From NCBI GenBank assembly GCA_965197555.1, contig OZ240213.1, positions 3,906,001-3,970,000 on the forward strand: a DNA stretch of 64,000 nt, given 5' to 3'. The position numbers and the translations under genes are program-made. Shown here piece by piece: positions 36,712 to 45,187 of this stretch. Source of the stretch: G965197555 sp965197555 (lineage in GTDB: Bacteria; Chloroflexota; Dehalococcoidia; Lucifugimonadales; UBA3495). The notes under the pieces were generated by a model. That model searched no databases, had not been told where the DNA came from, and saw only the letters and a program-made list of their open reading frames with translations. Numbering within the stretch: position 1 is the stretch's first letter; each line of letters starts with the position of its first letter.

Positions 36712-36825
36712 TGACAAACTATCGGTCAGAATTGTCGGCCAGCTCACCCTGCTAACGGGCGCCGAGCCTGATTAGAAAGTTGCCAGAACAGACTGCCAGA
36801 CTCCCCGGGCTAACCTATATCGAAT

Positions 36826-36935
36826 TTTGATGACAGCAGCCTGTTGCACCCCAACCCACTAATAGAAGATCATAGAGGTGAGCCGACCAGCGCCTGACAG
36901 ACAGTAAACGGCGACGACGCCGGTGCTAGCGGCTC
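36826..36935 (+). repeat. Dispersed hairpin repeat, copy A
   Basis: About 110 bp related to 41399-41509. The core GCCTGACAGACAGTAAACGG continues into CGACGACGCCGG, forming a CGGCG/CGCCG hairpin, then GCTAGCGGCTC. The rest of 36746-37036 has no gene I can support. Confidence 0.7.
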
Positions 36936-37036
36936 AGCCCCCTCAGCCCGAAGCCACCGCATCCAACCAACCTCGAGCTACGTCGAGACCCCACTTCCCC
37001 AGACCTGCCGACAATCCCCAGATTACGGAGGAACAC

Positions 37037-37831
37037 ATGGCCCAAACCCGCCCAACCGGCCCCCGCATTTCTCCGGCCTGGCTCGCCGGGTTGCTGTCCG
37101 CAGAGACCCATTCCCATTGGGCTTCCTGGTTCAGAACCCACCACGAGAATTGGCACCCCCGAGAAATACCCGATCTTCCCGGCCTTGACTGGAGAATCCA
37201 GTACACCTATCAGCTCAACGACTGCATCAAACGCTACGAGGAACAGGGCTACACGGTCTCCAATGGAGAACCAAACGCCTACAGCCTCAACGTCAGCGAG
37301 GCCATGCTGTTGGGCAGGCCCGACCTGATAGCCACGAAGGATGATGACTGCATCGTAATTGACTTACCCAAGGGTGAGCCGAACCGCTCCCACCCGTTTC
37401 AGGTCATGACCCACATGTACGCCTTGCCCAGAGCTGTGGAACGGCTCCGACGCATGTCTCCCAGAGGACAGCTGGTCTACTGGCAAGAATTGGTGGACAT
37501 CCCGCCCGATTCACTCAACCGGGAGTTCATTGAGAACCTGTACAGGCAAGCGCAACGCCTCGCAGCTGGACAACCCCTCGCCCGCGTTGCCAGCCCAGAC
37601 GAATGCTGGACATGCGACCTCACAGCAGCCGACTGTCCCGAAAGAATGGAAGACGATGGCACCCGGCCTTTCAGGATGCCGGATCCCCCGGGTGGCGAAG
37701 ACTTCGACGCTATGCTGCAACGGGCCGAATGGGCAGAGGCTGACCGCGACAGGGAATACCAGGGCCGCATGAGGGCGGAGGTCCGCATCAAAGAGCTGGA
37801 GCAGGAAGTCAAGCGGCTCGAGAGTCTCTGA
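37037..37831 (+). CDS. PD-(D/E)XK nuclease-like protein with C-terminal coiled coil
   Basis: A 264-residue protein; ATG follows GGAGG. The nuclease core is LLGRPDLIATKDDDCIVIDLPKGEP (Asp of strand 1 and DxxK-type strand, Lys preserved), followed by HPFQVMTHMYALPRA, the Q-type motif IV of RecB/Cas4-like nucleases. A CWTCDLTAADC cysteine cluster resembles the Fe-S/zinc region of Cas4-like proteins. The last 60 residues (AEWAEADRDREYQGRMRAEV, KELEQEVKRLESL) are a coiled coil. It stands at the start of the small-gene island. A DNA-processing or defence role is inferred; no cas genes are nearby. Confidence 0.72.
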   Translation: MAQTRPTGPRISPAWLAGLLSAETHSHWASWFRTHHENWHPREIPDLPGLDWRIQYTYQLNDCIKRYEEQGYTVSNGEPNAYSLNVSEAMLLGRPDLIATKDDDCIVIDLPKGEPNRSHPFQVMTHMYALPRAVERLRRMSPRGQLVYWQELVDIPPDSLNREFIENLYRQAQRLAAGQPLARVASPDECWTCDLTAADCPERMEDDGTRPFRMPDPPGGEDFDAMLQRAEWAEADRDREYQGRMRAEVRIKELEQEVKRLESL

Positions 37832-37832
37832 A

Positions 37833-37879
37833 GCCTCTGACAGACAGTAAACGGCGACGCCGCCGGCACGGCCGGCTCA
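37833..37879 (+). repeat. Dispersed hairpin repeat, copy B
   Basis: GCCTCTGACAGACAGTAAAC then GGCGACGCCGCCGG; same core and hairpin as copies A and C. It directly precedes a recombinase-domain pseudogene. Confidence 0.7.
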
Positions 37880-38319
37880 CCCCCCATTCCCGCCTTAGCC
37901 GGAACACACGCCAAGGAACAGCTCGCCATCAACGTTCAGGACCCCATAGCAAAGGATGGCGGCGTCATCTCCAGCGAAGACCGGGAGACAGCCTGCCGTG
38001 ACTACCGCTCCGCCATAGGCCTCACAGTGCCAGCCACCTTCCGAGAAGTCGCCGGCAGCAGAGACGACTTCGCTAGGATGGTAGACTTCGCCACCTCCCC
38101 GGATGCCCCCTTTAACGCCGTAGTCGTCTGGAAGCTCAGCAGTTTCTCCGTCTCCCTAGAGCCTGTGGACATTTAAGTTAAAGGCGGCCTCAAGGTGATT
38201 TTGGCGACTGCAAACAAGGACCGCCCCGCTACACATCCAACGAGTTATACCTACGTTACAGGAATCCAGTCGATTGCCGGTAGTGTAAAATCAGACCAGC
38301 GCCGTACGGAGGACACCGA

Positions 38320-38526
38320 ATGAAGCTGAAGGGCACCGTGAAAGGCCAGACCATAGTGTTCGACGAGCCCATCGGCCTGCCTGAAGGCCGCCGGGTCGAA
38401 GCCGACCTCGAGCCGATTGAGACCGCATCGGACCTGGAACAGTATGGCATCAGGCCCTTCCCGCCGGGCGACTACGTCGTCACCAACGACATCGTCAACG
38501 AGATCCGGGACGAACTGGGCATCTGA
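38320..38526 (+). CDS. VapB-type antitoxin
   Basis: A 68-residue acidic protein after GGAGG. MKLKGTVKGQTIVFDEPIGL and PEGRRVEADLEPIE form the short beta-rich DNA-binding end typical of antitoxins that precede PIN toxins; the C-terminal DYVVTNDIVNEIRDELGI would wrap the toxin. The stop is 3 bp before the toxin start, as in normal vapBC operons. The toxin gene is broken by an IS701, so the antitoxin is now an orphan. Confidence 0.75.
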   Translation: MKLKGTVKGQTIVFDEPIGLPEGRRVEADLEPIETASDLEQYGIRPFPPGDYVVTNDIVNEIRDELGI

Positions 38527-38563
38527 TGCATGAGAGCTCTCTACGACGTAAACGCCCTCCTAG

Positions 38564-39992
38564 TACTACAGTTGCAGAAATGTGGTGAGGAGTTTCAGGC
38601 GGCGTCGGTAATGGCAGCGCCGGGCCGTTGCCTGGTGCCGCCGTCTCCACCGGGACCACCGCAGCACTGATTCGTCCGTAGGGTGGTGTCTCCATATCAG
38701 CCGGTAGAGTAACCGCCGAACCTCGGGCACCGTCAGCGGTATCAGCCTTTCGTCCAAACTGGGGCAGCCCCCTTTTCTCCCAAACGGCCCTGCGACGATG
38801 CCTGGTGCCGTACCACCGCCAGGTAGGCGTGGGCCAGCATCGCCAGGGTGATGTGCCGGTACCAGCCGTCCCACCGGCGCACCTCGTATTGGTCCAGTCC
38901 CACCTGTCCCTTGGCCTCCTCAAAGCATTCCTCAATGGCCCACCGGGTTCCGGCCACCCGCACCAGTTCCTTCAGGGTTGTTCCCGCCGGGCCGTAGCAC
39001 ACGTAGTAGGCCAGTTCCTCGGGCTTGGCCACGCTGCGCCGGACCAGCAGCCAGTACCCCTTGCCCGGCTCCTTCAGGGGCCGGATCTCCACCCGCGCCC
39101 AATCGTATACCCGGGGTCCCTTGGCGCCGTCGCCCGCGCTGCGCCGCACCCAGCCGGGTTCCTCCACCCCAGGCGCCAGCCGGTCCGCCCGCACCTGGCG
39201 CGGACCCTTGTCCGTCCAAGCCCACAACTTCTCATTGCTCTTGATGGCCAGCACGTGGGGAATGTCTCGCCGCTCCAGCCACAGCCGCAAGTTGCGGTCA
39301 TTGCCGTAGACCTCGTCCCCAGTGGCCCAGCCGAAGGGGACTCCCGACTCCACCGCCCGTTCCAGCATCCGCCGGGCCAGTTGCGGCTTGGTACGGAACG
39401 CCACTTTCTCTGGCACACCAGCCTCCTCCCTACGTTCCTGGTCATCGACCCACACCTGGGGCAGGTAAAGCTCCCGGTCCAGCAGGGTCCTCCCCTTGGC
39501 AGTAGCGTAGGTCAACAATACCCCAATCTGGCAGTTCTCGATCCGTCCCGCCGTGCCGCTGTACTGACGCTGCACCCCTGCGGACTTGTTCCCCTTCTTG
39601 AGAAACCCGGTTTCATCCACCACCAACACCCCGTTGGCGTCGCCCAAGTGCTCCACCACGTAGTCCCTGAGATCATCGCGAACCAGGTCCGCGTCCCAGA
39701 TGTAACTTGACAGCAGATGCTGCACCCCATAGGGTGTGGCGTCCCCGGCCTGCTCCGCCAGTTGCCAGCCGTTCTTGCGCTCCACCGGACTGAGCAGCCC
39801 TTTCAGATAGTCCAGCGATCGTCGACGTGGTTCGGGACGCCGGAACCTTCCCGCAATGCACTCGTGTACCCGGTCGATACCCTCAGCCCACCGACCCACT
39901 TCCGCCACTTCATCCTCACCCGCAACCACCGCCTCACCTCACCACCGCTGGAATGCCTCAATTCTACCCATTATTGTTCTGCAACTGTAGTA
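38564..39992 (-). mobile_element. IS701-family element with CTAG target duplication
   Basis: 1429 bp bounded by TACTACAGTTGCAGAA and its exact complement. CTAG is duplicated (38560-38563 and 39993-39996). It lies antisense to the vapC gene it interrupts. Confidence 0.95.
38566..39929 (-). pseudogene. IS701 transposase, frameshifted near the C-terminus
   Basis: The main frame (to 38742) carries GVLVVDETGFLKKGNKSAGV (first Asp), FGWATGDEVYGNDRNLRLWL (second Asp) and TRWAIEECFEEAKGQVGLDQ (Glu). A shift within the G-rich run near 38770 is needed to reach the conserved tail ERLIPLTVPEVRRLLYRLIW and LRWSRWRRRHQATARRCHYR. The tail may be dispensable, so residual activity cannot be excluded. Confidence 0.85.
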
Positions 39993-40568
39993 CTAGCCCT
40001 GATGGACACCAACCACGAATCTCACAACGATGTGTCTTCCTGGTTCGAGGCCAACATCGAGCACGGCTGGGCCTCCTGCCCCCTCACCCAGAACGGCTAC
40101 CTGCGCATCATCTCGCAAACCCGCTACCCGCGCCCACGACGTCTTGCTGAGGCCCATCAGCAACTCCTGGCCGCCACCTCCACCCAGCATCACCAATTCA
40201 TCGCCGACGACGTCAGCCTGCTTGACGCCACACTCGTGAGCTTTCGCAACCTGTCCGGCCACCGGCAGCTCACAGACGTTTACCTGCTGGCCCTAGCAGT
40301 GGTCCATGACGCCCGGCTGGTAACGCTGGACACCCACATTCCCATTGACACCGTTCACGGGGCCAAGGAGACCAACCTGGCGGTAATCTAGTCCCGTCAC
40401 CCCCGACCAGCCGTCCGTCATAGACCACTCCAACGCTCGCGCCATAACAGCCGCCCTAGACCGCCCATTTGTCCACACGTCCTAGAGGAGACCATCCACT
40501 ACCGGGCCACGCTACTGCGCGCAGAGACAAAGTTTCTCTCAACCACCGAGCGCTGGATCCATGACTAG

Positions 40569-40759
40569 GCGACCACTTTTATCTCCCTGCCACACCGTCG
40601 CCCATCCCCCTCCCCTACGGGGGAAAGCCCATCCCCCTTTAGCGCAACGCTACCCCACCCCAGCAGGGCAAAAACCGCAATCCTGCCCACCTCACGTCGT
40701 ACAAAACTCAGCCCAGTGCCATCCGGGACCCCTTCCATCCAACAAGGGCATGAACAATC
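40569..40759. other. Short gap in the small-gene island
   Basis: Nothing recognisable; the sequence between the split recombinase remnant and the next small gene shows no ribosome binding site or conserved frame. The stretch 40392-40480 is likewise featureless. Confidence 0.4.
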
Positions 40760-41068
40760 TTGCGCGACGACAACCTCCAACCTCCCGACGCCAATGGCAG
40801 GCCTAGGTACAAGCTCACCAAGGACCGAATCCTCCTCGGTCCGCCCCTGGGCGGCACACTCTTCTTCACCTACCAGGCAGCAAGCATCTCCCAAGACCCC
40901 TCCGGCACTTCCGACCTCTTCTCACTGTTCACAGCCCTCGTTATCGGCACCTCAGGCGGAGCGAAGATAGAGCTACTCATCGGAGCTTTCTTCCCCAGCA
41001 AGCCTAAGCCGCCCTCTGCCGACCCAGACAACGAACCAGAACACCCCGTCAAGGAGCAGACAGAATGA
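40760..41068 (+). CDS. Small hypothetical protein with a hydrophobic centre
   Basis: 102 residues from TTG (an ATG 10 bp upstream is out of frame). DANGRPRYKLTKDRILLGPP is polar, LFSLFTALVIGTSGGAKIEL hydrophobic, and the tail is acidic and Pro-rich. Its stop overlaps the ATG of the next small membrane protein (ATGA), so the pair is probably cotranslated. No family recognised. Confidence 0.5.
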   Translation: MRDDNLQPPDANGRPRYKLTKDRILLGPPLGGTLFFTYQAASISQDPSGTSDLFSLFTALVIGTSGGAKIELLIGAFFPSKPKPPSADPDNEPEHPVKEQTE

Positions 41069-41313
41069 CCCCAGAAAAAGCTATCCGCATCTCTTTCTGG
41101 GGAGGCATAGCAGTAATCCTCGTCGGGGTACTCCCATTCGGAGCTGGCTGTATAGCCGCAATAACATGAGGCCCTTACCTTCCCTACTCAGAACCACGTG
41201 GTCAAACCGCCGCGTGGACAGGAATCATATTCCTACTCATTGGCATCGTAATGATCGCCGCTGCCGCAGCCCTGAAAGCCATAGGTCTCGGAACCAAAGA
41301 AGCAGCACCCTGA
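41065..41313 (+). pseudogene. Two-helix membrane protein with an internal TGA
   Basis: One frame of 82 codons is interrupted only by TGA at 41167-41169. Before it: MTPEKAIRISFWGGIAVILV and a first membrane helix ending GAGCIAAIT; after it: GPYLPYSEPRGQTAAWTGII and a second helix FLLIGIVMIAAAAALKAIGL, ending GTKEAAP before TGA. The internal codon could be a mutated TGG (Trp). The other genes here use TGA as stop, so recoding is unlikely but readthrough is possible. Too short for most gene finders. Confidence 0.6.
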
Positions 41314-41398
41314 TACCACCCAGGTACAGCAAGACCATCCCCACTGTGATTAGCGCCGCACACACTCAGCCACCACTCCAGCTTTCTTGCCTACCGCC

Positions 41399-41509
41399 TT
41401 TTGATGACACCAGCCCGTTGCGCTACAACCCACCGATGGAAGATCATAGACATAAGCCACCCGGCGCCTGACAGACAGCAAACGGCGACGACGCCGGCGC
41501 TAGCGGCTC
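41399..41509 (+). repeat. Dispersed hairpin repeat, copy C
   Basis: Matches copy A over about 110 bp, from TTTTGATGACA through GAAGATCATAGA to GCCTGACAGACAG, CGGCGACGACGCCGG and GCTAGCGGCTC. As with copy B, a recombinase-domain remnant follows. Confidence 0.72.
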
Positions 41510-41537
41510 TCCCCACTTCTGACCAGCCCGTCACCAC

Positions 41538-41640
41538 CCATGCACGACGCTGCCCTCTAGTCACTGACCCCACTACAAAGGACGACCGCATCCCGTCAAA
41601 AGACGACCAAGTGCCAGCCAGCCTCCGGGAGACAGCCTAA
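41538..41640 (+). pseudogene. Third recombinase-domain remnant
   Basis: RRCPLVTDPTTKDDRIPSKD and DQVPASLRETA correspond to the first 30 or so residues of the 109-residue protein at 42025 (YVRDPIAKDDRILSKEDQ). It ends in TAA overlapping the ATG of the next gene. Confidence 0.6.
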
Positions 41641-41996
41641 TGGCAAAGTTATTCGTAACCATCGGCATCGGAAACCCCGGGGGTACCCGCTTTCACGACG
41701 TCGACGCCACCGTCCACACCAGCTCCACCTTCACCGCCGTACCCGCCTCACTCCTCCGCGAACTCGGAGTCCCCGTCGAACGAACCGCCCAGGCCCGCAT
41801 GTCCGACGGGAGCACCACCCAGGTCGAACTAGGACGTACTATGATTCGGATCGAAGACCAGACCTTCCCCACACCAATCATATTCGCGGAAGAAACCCAG
41901 CCCAGCAACCTGGGAATCGTAACCCTACAGGAGGCACTGCTAGCAGTAGACCCAACTGGACAACAGCTGGTGCCCGTAGAGGTCGACCGATTTTAA
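41640..41996 (+). CDS. Retropepsin-like protein lacking the catalytic Asp
   Basis: 118 residues, clearly homologous to the aspartic protease at 51650: HDVDATVHTSSTFTAVPASLLRELGV aligns with QDIEATVDTGAAYTTLPGGLLRGLGI, and the C-terminal LGIVTLQEALLAVDPTGQQLVP aligns with LGAYTLEGLALAVDPVEQRLVP. The catalytic DTG is HTS here, so proteolysis is not expected. The start ATG overlaps the preceding TAA. It may act as a substrate-binding or inhibitory homologue, or be decaying; the frame is otherwise clean. Confidence 0.75.
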   Translation: MAKLFVTIGIGNPGGTRFHDVDATVHTSSTFTAVPASLLRELGVPVERTAQARMSDGSTTQVELGRTMIRIEDQTFPTPIIFAEETQPSNLGIVTLQEALLAVDPTGQQLVPVEVDRF

Positions 41997-42024
41997 TCAG
42001 CCCTGGCCCATACAGGACACGACC

Positions 42025-42354
42025 ATGCAACGCGCGGCGACCTACGTCCGCGACCCAATAGCGAAAGACGACCGCATCCTGTCCAAGGAGGACCAGGAGA
42101 CAGCTTGCCGCGAGTACTGCCTGAACAGACGCCTCACCGTCTCGGCCATCTTCGCCGACGAGGCCGGATCCAGAGACCAGTTTGCTAGGATGATGGACCT
42201 CGCCACCTCCACCGAGGCTCCCTTCGATGCGGTCGTCGTCTGGAAGCTCAGCAGGTTCGCGGTTTCCCTGGAGGAGAGCATCGAGCACCGCGACAAGCTC
42301 CGTCGCGCCGGCACCAAGTTACTGTCAGCCACCGAGAAAGGCATCGACGACTAA
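42025..42354 (+). CDS. Stand-alone serine-recombinase N-terminal domain with altered active site
   Basis: 109 residues corresponding to the resolvase catalytic fold: AATYVRDPIAKDDRILSKED, ADEAGSRDQFARMMDLATST, DAVVVWKLSRFAVSLEESIE, ending GTKLLSATEKGIDD. The nucleophile motif RVS is RDP and KxDRxxR is KLSRFAV, so Ser, Asp and one Arg are lost. It stops just where larger recombinases continue into the DNA-binding part. A homologue (37925-40568) ends at the same residue, suggesting that the single-domain form is a real protein type rather than chance truncation. Confidence 0.72.
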   Translation: MQRAATYVRDPIAKDDRILSKEDQETACREYCLNRRLTVSAIFADEAGSRDQFARMMDLATSTEAPFDAVVVWKLSRFAVSLEESIEHRDKLRRAGTKLLSATEKGIDD

Positions 42355-42589
42355 CACATCTCGACCACATTACGCCCCAACGTCCTCCACACTGCCCTCA
42401 GAACCCCATCTCCCAAATTCGGCCAGCGCCGTGCTACAATCACTCCTGTTTCATTACCCACCAGTCATCCAGAAAGAGGCAAGTACAGACATCGCGCCTT
42501 GCTCCAGGCCACAAGGCCGCTGCCGGCCAGCATCAGGTAAGCCCCTTCCACCTGGATGACCCAAAAACTCTCACTCAAAGGCAGTCGCA

Positions 42590-43234
42590 ATGACTACCAG
42601 GCAATCAGCCAAATCCTGCGGATACCAGGACTGCGACGAGACCATCCCTCCGTGGTTCGAACTCTGCGCTCCCCACAACACCGCTAAACAGAAGGGGGAG
42701 ATCGACCAGTGCCCTACTTGTGGGCACTACAAAGACGCCAAGTACCCCCTCTGCCGCAGCTGTAACGCCACGAACAGAAACCAAACTGCCCCCAGCGGCC
42801 GCCCCTCCAGATACGAACCGGAATCCAACCCCAAGTGGGACGCCGCCGACCAGGAAGGAGACGTCTTCTTCATCCACATCCTGAAGCTGGACGGTGGAAA
42901 GTTCTACGCAGGACACACCCGTGAGCTCAGAGAGCGCATGGGCGAACACCGCGACGGCAAGACCCGCAGCACCGCCGGCAAGGACCCACTTCTTGTCTGG
43001 TTTGACGTCGTCGACACACGGGAGGAAGCCGCCGATGGCGAAGCCTACCTGAAAGAGCTCATTGACAAAAACGAACGCGAAGTCCGCCGCATGGTCAACG
43101 AGTTCCAGGACCTGGTCAGCTTGGTCCACCTGGAATCAAACCACGGCAGTTCCACGCCGAACGCAGGCAACAACGCCAACAAGACCCCTTACCGCCCGCG
43201 CAGGTTCGGATATCGCCGCCAAACAGCCAAGTAA
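42590..43234 (+). CDS. GIY-YIG nuclease-domain protein with N-terminal zinc ribbons
   Basis: 214 residues. Cysteine pairs SCGYQDCDE, LCAPH, QCPTCGHYKDAKYPLCRSC form one or two zinc ribbons in residues 10-60. Residues about 88-160 resemble a GIY-YIG endonuclease: DVFFIHILKLDGGKFYAGHT (variant GIY and YAG) and ELRERMGEHRDG with the catalytic Arg. The C-terminus is basic (KTPYRPRRFGYRRQTAK), suited to nucleic acid binding. Possibly a mobile-element or defence nuclease. Intact; ATG is preceded by a weak AAAGG. Confidence 0.72.
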   Translation: MTTRQSAKSCGYQDCDETIPPWFELCAPHNTAKQKGEIDQCPTCGHYKDAKYPLCRSCNATNRNQTAPSGRPSRYEPESNPKWDAADQEGDVFFIHILKLDGGKFYAGHTRELRERMGEHRDGKTRSTAGKDPLLVWFDVVDTREEAADGEAYLKELIDKNEREVRRMVNEFQDLVSLVHLESNHGSSTPNAGNNANKTPYRPRRFGYRRQTAK

Positions 43235-43261
43235 GCCCGGGCATACCCCGCCTCAAACGTC

Positions 43262-45045
43262 ATGCCCTCGCCCCTCAAAACACACACCCTGCCGATGATG
43301 CACCGACTTAACAGCGAGGGCATGACCACAGCAACCCTCCAGGGCGACGACCTCCGAATTACCAACAAGTCGGGCACCACAGTCCACTACCTGCACGCCA
43401 GCGAAATCAAGGCCGTCTCCCTCTCCAAACTTCCCGTGGCCAATCGCCTTACGGTCCTCACAAAGGACGAGGCCCAGATCTCCGTAAACGGCCTGGACAA
43501 AGCCACATCCCAAGCGCTCTATACACAGCTCTTCACCCGCGTCGAAGAACTCCTTAACGACGACGCCAAAAAAGCCCTCGCCATCGCTCCGGAGATCGCC
43601 GAGACTCCATCGCCGCCTCCCTCACCCCAGACGGGTACATCCGCCGCTCCCACGCCAAGGCCATGGCCGAGGCCACCGCACGCCTGCACAAACAACTAGA
43701 CGAACGCACCCGCCAAAAGCTGGACGCCAACTCAGCAGAATCCCTGCGGTGGCTCGGCCAGACCACTGACCTCGATAACCTGGACACGGTCCGCACCCAG
43801 CTGAATCGAGAGTTCCTGCAGTCCACAGCTCCCAGCGTACACGGGGCCACAAAGGACATGCTCAAGACCGCCCTCACTGACGAGCAAGCCAGCAGCATCG
43901 CCGTAGACGAAGACGCAACCCTTATCCTGGCCGGCGCCGGCACCGGCAAGACCGCCGTCATTACCGGAAAGATCGCCCACCTGGTCCGCAACCAGGGCAT
44001 CCCCGCCGACACCATCCTGGCTCTGGCCTTCAACCGGAAAGCCGCCCTCGAGATCCGCGAACTCCTACCGGAGGACCTCAAAGCCGCCCACGTCTCAACC
44101 TTCCACTCCTTCGCACTCAGAGTGGTCGCCAGCCAGAGCACCGCACCCACCATCAGCAAGCTGGCCCAAGATGACTTCGCCTACTCCAAGGCCCTGGACG
44201 GCATCCTCGCCCGCATGATGAGCGACCGCGAGAAAGCCAAACTCATCATCCAGATGGTCTCAGGCTTCTCAAAGGGATACGGCGCCCCCTTTGACTTCAA
44301 GACCCCCCTGGAGTACCAGCAGTACATCCGGGACGCCGAGCTCCGCACCCTGAACGGCGAACTGGTCGAGAGCTTCGAGGAGCTCACAGTCGCCACCTTC
44401 CTGACGACCAACGGCATCAGGTACACCTACGAGAGACCCTACGAGATTCTCACCGCGACCCGGGAATACCGGCAATACCAGCCTGATTTCCACCTGACCG
44501 ACCACGACATATACATCGAGCACTTCGCCCTAAACGAGGACGGACAGGCCCCACCGGGATGGACCACCTATGTCCAGGAAGCCCAGTGGAAGCGCCAACT
44601 CCACGCCCAGCACGGCACCGCGCTCATCGAGACCTACAGCTGGCAGTACCGCAAGGACACCCTGGAGGCCAGCCTGGAACAGGCACTCCGCGCCCGCGGC
44701 ATCGAGCTCAACCCCGTCCCGGTGGAGGAGCTGGTCCGCAAGCTCTCCAAGGAAAAGCTCTCAGTCCTATCCTCGCTGCTCGGCACCTTCCTGAACCATG
44801 TCAAGTCCAGCGACCTCTACCACGAGGAGATCCTGCGCCGCGCCAAGGATCAGCAGGACAAGAAACGCACCCAGTACTTTCTCGAGATATTCAGAGACGT
44901 CAGGGCTGGCTACGAATCCCTCCTCCAGCAGGAACGGGCCCTAGACTTCCACGACTTGATCAACCGCGCCGCCAAGGTAATAACCGAAGGCAACTGGCAC
45001 AACCCCTTTCGCTATGTGCTCATCGACGAGTTCCAGGACCTCCAA
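43262..45045 (+). pseudogene. UvrD/helicase IV-like helicase, frameshifted and truncated by IS21
   Basis: The first frame (43262 to about 43600) encodes a PH-like N-terminal domain (GMTTATLQGDDLRITNKSGT, VSLSKLPVANRLTVL). The second continues DGYIRRSHAKAMAEATARLH, DATLILAGAGTGKTAVITGK (Walker A), LALAFNRKAALEIRELL, HVSTFHSFALRVV and YVLIDEFQD (Walker B), where the IS21 begins. Everything after motif II, including motifs III-VI, is gone. Domain order fits helicase IV (HelD)-type proteins. Previously a DNA helicase of the island; now inactive. Confidence 0.8.
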
Positions 45046-45049
45046 CGGC

Positions 45050-45187
45050 CGCATGACTCTGGCCAAGGCGCTGCCCAAGGGGGATAACCGGCCTCGGCAA
45101 GAGGCCATAGCGGCGCAGATCCCCGCTGGCGAGGTGGAACGTCGCTCCCTGGACGTGTACGAACTGGTGGCGGGAGGGGTGGCATGA
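45050..45187 (+). pseudogene. istA: IstA C-terminal remnant
   Basis: MTLAKALPKGDNRPRQEAIA and EVERRSLDVYELVAGGVA, the last 45 residues of an IS21 transposase. Its TGA overlaps the istB ATG (ATGA). Confidence 0.75.

Larger units (their letters stand above)
34918..36745 (+). mobile_element. IS607-type element, copy 1 (tnpA and tnpB)
   Basis: Starts at ACGGCTACTGTCTAGACCCT, identical to copy 2 at 61340. It carries a MerR-HTH plus serine-recombinase transposase and a TnpB. The right end lies within about 35 bp of the tnpB stop, by inference. Over the shared 1.3 kb the two copies differ by about four substitutions and one 14-bp indel, so they are very recent duplicates. Confidence 0.85.
38530..40391 (+). 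pseudogene. vapC: VapC PIN-domain toxin split exactly by IS701
   Basis: MRALYDVNALL is followed at codon 12 by the IS701; after the element ALMDTNHESHNDVSSWFEAN, SCPLTQNGYLRIISQTRYPR and YLLALAVVHDARLVTLD continue. Removing the IS and one CTAG copy gives an uninterrupted PIN protein of about 143 residues with conserved acidic residues (YDVN, LTDVYLLALA, VTLD). The active form would be a ribonuclease. Because the two halves have no other damage, precise excision would restore the toxin. Confidence 0.9.
37925..40568 (+). pseudogene. Serine-recombinase N-terminal domain remnant, split by a vapBC cassette
   Basis: Part 1 (37925-38161) reads VQDPIAKDGGVISSEDRETA, REVAGSRDDFARMVDFATSP and AFNAVVVWKLSSFSVSLE-like sequence; part 2 (40481-40568) reads EETIHYRATLLRAETKFLST and TERWIHD before a TAG. 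The split coincides with a direct repeat CCTAGAG (38155-38161 and 40481-40487) flanking the vapBC segment. The protein is a homologue of the 109-residue protein at 42025 and ends at the same point. The catalytic Ser region (RVS in active enzymes) reads QDP. Confidence 0.72.

Noticed and set aside
37037..37831. Cas4 gene
   Set aside because: Nuclease motifs fit the wider PD-(D/E)XK group, but there are no cas genes or repeats nearby and the four-cysteine Fe-S pattern is incomplete.
41065..41313. Selenocysteine or reassigned TGA
   Set aside because: Neighbouring genes end at TGA, the codon is not next to Cys-type catalytic residues and no SECIS-like stem was seen; mutation or readthrough is simpler.
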